The notes under the pieces were generated by a model. That model was not told the origin of the DNA and ran no database searches. It saw only the letters and a program-made list of their open reading frames with translations. The position numbers were made by a program, and so were the translations under genes. Positions 61,663-64,000 of a DNA stretch of 64,000 nt are shown here, one piece after another. Source of the DNA: JAGWBJ01 sp034423015 (GTDB taxonomy: Bacteria > Chloroflexota > Dehalococcoidia > Lucifugimonadales > JAGWBF01); assembly GCA_034423015.1 (NCBI GenBank), contig DAOUJG010000069.1, positions 41,883 through 105,882 on the forward strand, written 5' to 3'. Each line of letters begins with the position of its first letter. The first letter of the stretch is position 1.

Positions 61663-62331
61663 TTGCGGTGGGTCGACCGAGGGCCGGAGCCCGGTGAAGT
61701 TGCCGGATACGCCCGGCGGTTCACCCAGGGTTGGGTCGATCACTTTCGGGACAGGGTTGAAGGACGTCCGGCCGATGCCCATTGGCGAGAATTCCGGTCG
61801 GCGATGGGAAGCCGGACGAACGGTATCTGCTGGTACTGTGAGCGGGTATGTGACTCCCAGGCGGAGTCCGGCGGGCGCGCCCCCACGGTGGACCACTTCC
61901 GTCCCCTGAGCCGCTTTCCCCAGTTGGCCTACGAGTGGTCCAACTGGGTCTTCAGCTGCCACGCATGCAACGTCGAAAACAAGGGTGATACCTGGCCTGA
62001 TTCGGGGCTCGTCGATCCTTGCGCCGCTGTCGTTGCGGAGCGGCCGGAGGAGTACTTCGATTACGATGCGGACACCGGGGAGATAGTACCGAAGGACGGT
62101 CTCTCCGGGGTCGACAGGCGCAGGGCTGATGCCACGATCGATGCCCTTGGCCTGAACCGGCTGGACGTCAGGTTCTACCGTAGCAGATGGACGCTGAAGT
62201 TCAACTACGACGTAACAGAGCTACCCGTTTCGAGGCGGCAGGCGTTCATAGAATTCATGACGGGAACGGTGCCCTACGCCGGGACGACCCGGATAGTCGT
62301 GGAGCAACTGCGGCAGGCAGGGCGGATCTAG
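61663..62331 (+). CDS. ptuB: Septu-type HNH nuclease (PtuB-like)
   Basis: A 222-residue HNH endonuclease of the TIGR02646/PtuB type: CWYC (56-59) and C63, catalytic DH (77-78) in TVDHFRPLSRFPQ, WSNW (92-95), and CHACNVENKGDTWP (99-112) with the second zinc pair and the HNN residues. It starts with TTG five bases after the ATPase stop. A role in DNA degradation of invading phage follows from the family and context. Confidence 0.75.
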   Translation: MRWVDRGPEPGEVAGYARRFTQGWVDHFRDRVEGRPADAHWREFRSAMGSRTNGICWYCERVCDSQAESGGRAPTVDHFRPLSRFPQLAYEWSNWVFSCHACNVENKGDTWPDSGLVDPCAAVVAERPEEYFDYDADTGEIVPKDGLSGVDRRRADATIDALGLNRLDVRFYRSRWTLKFNYDVTELPVSRRQAFIEFMTGTVPYAGTTRIVVEQLRQAGRI

Positions 62332-62345
62332 CCAGTCTTGGCTAG
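62328..62345. terminator. Hairpin shared by two convergent stop codons
   Basis: CTAGCCA (62328-62334), loop GTCT, TGGCTAG (62339-62345): a perfect 7-bp stem made largely of the two stop codons, TAG 62329-62331 on the plus and TAG 62344-62342 on the minus strand. No T run, so termination ability is uncertain. Confidence 0.5.
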
Positions 62346-63619
62346 CCCGACAGCTCGGCCCGGACTACCTGGCCTCCCTGGAAGACGGCGCGGACGTTGT
62401 GGAGGGCCTTGATGTCGGCGCCGGCGTTCCCCTCGACCACCAGGATGTCCGCCTCCTTGCCCTGCTCCAGGGTGCCGACGAGTTCGGATACGTCGATGGC
62501 CTCGGAGGCGTCCCTGGTGGCGGCGTTGATGGCCTGCACCGGGCTCATGCCCCCCAGCGTCAGGCACTCCAGCTCGTAGGCGAAGCCGCCGAAGGGGAAC
62601 CAGCCGAACCCCGAGTCGGTGCCCGGGATGAGCTTGACGCCGATGTCGATGAGCCGGCGCACCTGGCCCATGCGTGTCTCGAAGTCCCGCTCCTCCTTCT
62701 CCAGCTCGAACCGCTCCTCCCCGTAGGTGAAGGAGGGGCTCTCGCCCGTGCGCTCGGCCATCTCCTGGAGCATGAGGACCCGGGCGCGGCCTATGTGCAG
62801 GGTGGTGTTGATGCTCATGCCCTGTCTGGCCGCCCGCTCGGCCACCTCGGGGCGGAAGACCCACGACTGGTCCCGCTCCTGGAAGCCGCCGTGGATGACC
62901 ATGTCGACCCCGGCGTCCAGGCACATGACGATGGTCTCGGTGAGGCGGCTGTGGGCGCCCACCCGGAGGCCCAGCTTGTGGGCCTCGTCGGTCAGGGCGT
63001 CCAGCTCCTCCTGCGTAAAGGAGGGCCGGTAGGGGACGCTGGATCGGGTGCTGCCGCCGGTGACGGGGACCTTTATCCAGTCGGCGCCGCGCTTCTTCAT
63101 GTTGCGCACGGCGGCCCGCACGCCGGTGGGGCCGTCGGCCTCGCCGCCCATCTGCCACATGTGGCCGCCGCTGATGGTGACGGGGTTGCCGCACAGCACC
63201 AGCCGGGGTCCCTGGGCGACACCGAGCTTGATGCCCTCCCGCAGAGCGAAGGAGGTGTCGTGCTTGGCCCCGGTCTCCCGGGCCGTGGTGACCCCGGCCT
63301 CCAGGTGGATGCGGGCCGTCATGACGGACCGCATGAGGAGCAGGTCGTCGGACATGGCCATCACGTCGTCGGTGTGGGTGCCGTCGCCCAGGTAGTTGAA
63401 GTGGCAGTGGACGTCTATGAGGCCGGGCATCAGTGTGCCGGTGGGGTAGTCGAACACCTCCACGGGGGCCCCCTCGGGGGCGGCCAGGTCCTGGGCCCTG
63501 CCCACGGCGGCTATGCGCGAGCCCTCGACGAGGACGGCGCCGTGGTCCATGGGCGTGTCGGCCCGGCCGTCGATCATGTAGCGTGCCCTGATGAGCTTGT
63601 AAGCGCCTCGAGCAGTCAC
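62342..63619 (-). CDS. Imidazolonepropionase-like amidohydrolase
   Basis: A 425-residue metal-dependent hydrolase: H71 and H73 (DVHCHF), K in ADWIKVPVTGG, AHS (GAHSRLTE) and IHGG histidines, and GTDSGFG aspartate. Starts with GTG at 63619 with AAGGAGGA upstream. Substrate unknown. It converges on the HNH gene with a 10-base gap. Confidence 0.88.
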   Translation of the reverse strand: MTARGAYKLIRARYMIDGRADTPMDHGAVLVEGSRIAAVGRAQDLAAPEGAPVEVFDYPTGTLMPGLIDVHCHFNYLGDGTHTDDVMAMSDDLLLMRSVMTARIHLEAGVTTARETGAKHDTSFALREGIKLGVAQGPRLVLCGNPVTISGGHMWQMGGEADGPTGVRAAVRNMKKRGADWIKVPVTGGSTRSSVPYRPSFTQEELDALTDEAHKLGLRVGAHSRLTETIVMCLDAGVDMVIHGGFQERDQSWVFRPEVAERAARQGMSINTTLHIGRARVLMLQEMAERTGESPSFTYGEERFELEKEERDFETRMGQVRRLIDIGVKLIPGTDSGFGWFPFGGFAYELECLTLGGMSPVQAINAATRDASEAIDVSELVGTLEQGKEADILVVEGNAGADIKALHNVRAVFQGGQVVRAELSG

Positions 63620-63632
63620 GGCTCCTCCTTGT

Positions 63633-63663
63633 GGGTGGGGTGAACGCGGGTGGGGTGAAACGC
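63633..63663. repeat. 15/16-bp tandem duplication upstream of the amidohydrolase start
   Basis: GGGTGGGGTGAACGC (63633-63647) and GGGTGGGGTGAAACGC (63648-63663) lie just before GTG 63619 on the minus strand. Confidence 0.85.
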
Positions 63664-63732
63664 GGGCTGATACGGCCCCTGCAATGGAGGTCTATTGTAG
63701 GCGACGGGGCGTCCGGGGGCAAGGCGCCGCGG

Positions 63733-63765
63733 CCCTCACCCTGACCCTCTCCCCCCGGGAGAGGG
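63733..63765. repeat. REP-like hairpin element, second copy
   Basis: CCCTCACCCTGA is followed by the same 9-bp hairpin CCCTCTCCC/GGGAGAGGG (63745-63753, 63757-63765) seen at 17718-17738. Between the amidohydrolase start and this element, and from 63766 to 63907, I see no gene. Confidence 0.75.
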
Positions 63766-63907
63766 GGATTTGTGGAAGGCGATCGATCCGACGTCCTTGA
63801 GTAGCGCCCCGGGCGTAGTTTCTCCGAAAGGCCTCGAATGCCATGGTCCTGGGAAGGCCACACATTTGGAGTGAGGACGACGGCACCCCCCACCCCTTGT
63901 ATCTTGA

Positions 63908-63981
63908 TGAAGGTGGCGGGGTAGACCGGTCCGCCCCTTGGTCTCGAGAGACCGCGACCCAGCGTGGTCGCCCCGCCTTCA
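63908..63981. other. Long imperfect inverted repeat at the window end
   Basis: Six base pairs (TGAAGG/CCTTCA), then CGGGG/CCCCG, then GACC/GGTC pair across a 74-base span with small bulges. Inside it GGTCTC/GAGACC (63940-63953) forms a smaller hairpin. It may be a structured RNA, an element end or a terminator. Confidence 0.35.
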
Positions 63982-64000
63982 TACTCTTGGAGCCCGAACA

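Noticed and set aside
63692..63982. Minus-strand open frame of 96 codons at the window end
   Set aside because: It runs through the REP-like hairpin (giving IPLSRGERVRV), lacks a ribosome-binding site and has no recognisable domain.

Overview
The window is GC-rich bacterial chromosome carrying about 51 protein genes, three tRNAs and one toxin remnant. There are no rRNA genes, insertion sequences or CRISPR arrays. The mix points to Chloroflexota, plausibly a Dehalococcoidia/SAR202-like heterotroph: many flavin/F420 luciferase-like (LLM) oxidoreductases, metal-dependent amidohydrolases, GMC oxidoreductases, a CaiB-type CoA-transferase, hydantoinase/oxoprolinase subunits, Thr-Pro-rich lipoprotein linkers and giant FtsX permeases. 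That placement is inferred from gene content only.

Layout. 1-2409: end of an upstream transcript, a cysteine synthase and surE, then tRNA-Ala(CGC), tRNA-Arg(CCT) and tRNA-Trp(CCA) with their own promoter and terminator. 2620-9874 (+): cupin, alpha/beta hydrolase, LLM oxidoreductase, a flavin-dependent halogenase-like protein, a class III CoA-transferase and a DHA2-type exporter. 9911-18896 (-): three related amidohydrolases with a cupin, an aldo/keto reductase, a HigBA toxin-antitoxin pair, a SnoaL-like protein and three LLM enzymes, two of them paralogues flanking a small unknown gene. 19193-27706 (+): a four-gene ABC system with two ~1,100-residue FtsX permeases and two MacB/LolD-type ATPases, the first carrying an AbrB-like tail. 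27703-32875: RidA, a broken higB beside an intact higA, a TIM-barrel isomerase, a membrane-anchored PQQ-type propeller and an HpnB-like glycosyltransferase.

32893-50809 looks like an amide/peptide/hydantoin catabolism and uptake region: HyuB/HyuA, a half-size BtuF-like metal-binding lipoprotein, a dihydropyrimidinase-type hydantoinase, an M28-like and an M20-like peptidase homologue with altered metal sites, a DAO-type oxidase, an LLM enzyme and a full branched-chain amino-acid-type ABC importer (livKHMGF). 50828-63619 holds a YceI lipoprotein, arsC, an SDR, two GMC oxidoreductases, a D-aminoacylase-type hydrolase, an M19 dipeptidase, a Septu-like ATPase/HNH defence pair and another amidohydrolase.

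The most notable points are: (i) an M20 peptidase homologue in which all five canonical zinc ligands appear replaced; (ii) the Septu-like defence operon, whose ATPase gene changes abruptly from about 45% to about 68% G+C halfway along; (iii) nine short tandem duplications of 13-77 bp placed just upstream of genes, one of which duplicates the livH end/livM start junction; (iv) a degenerate higB next to an intact antitoxin; (v) a half-size periplasmic-binding lipoprotein with a His-rich tail; and (vi) an ABC ATPase with an AbrB-like C-terminus.
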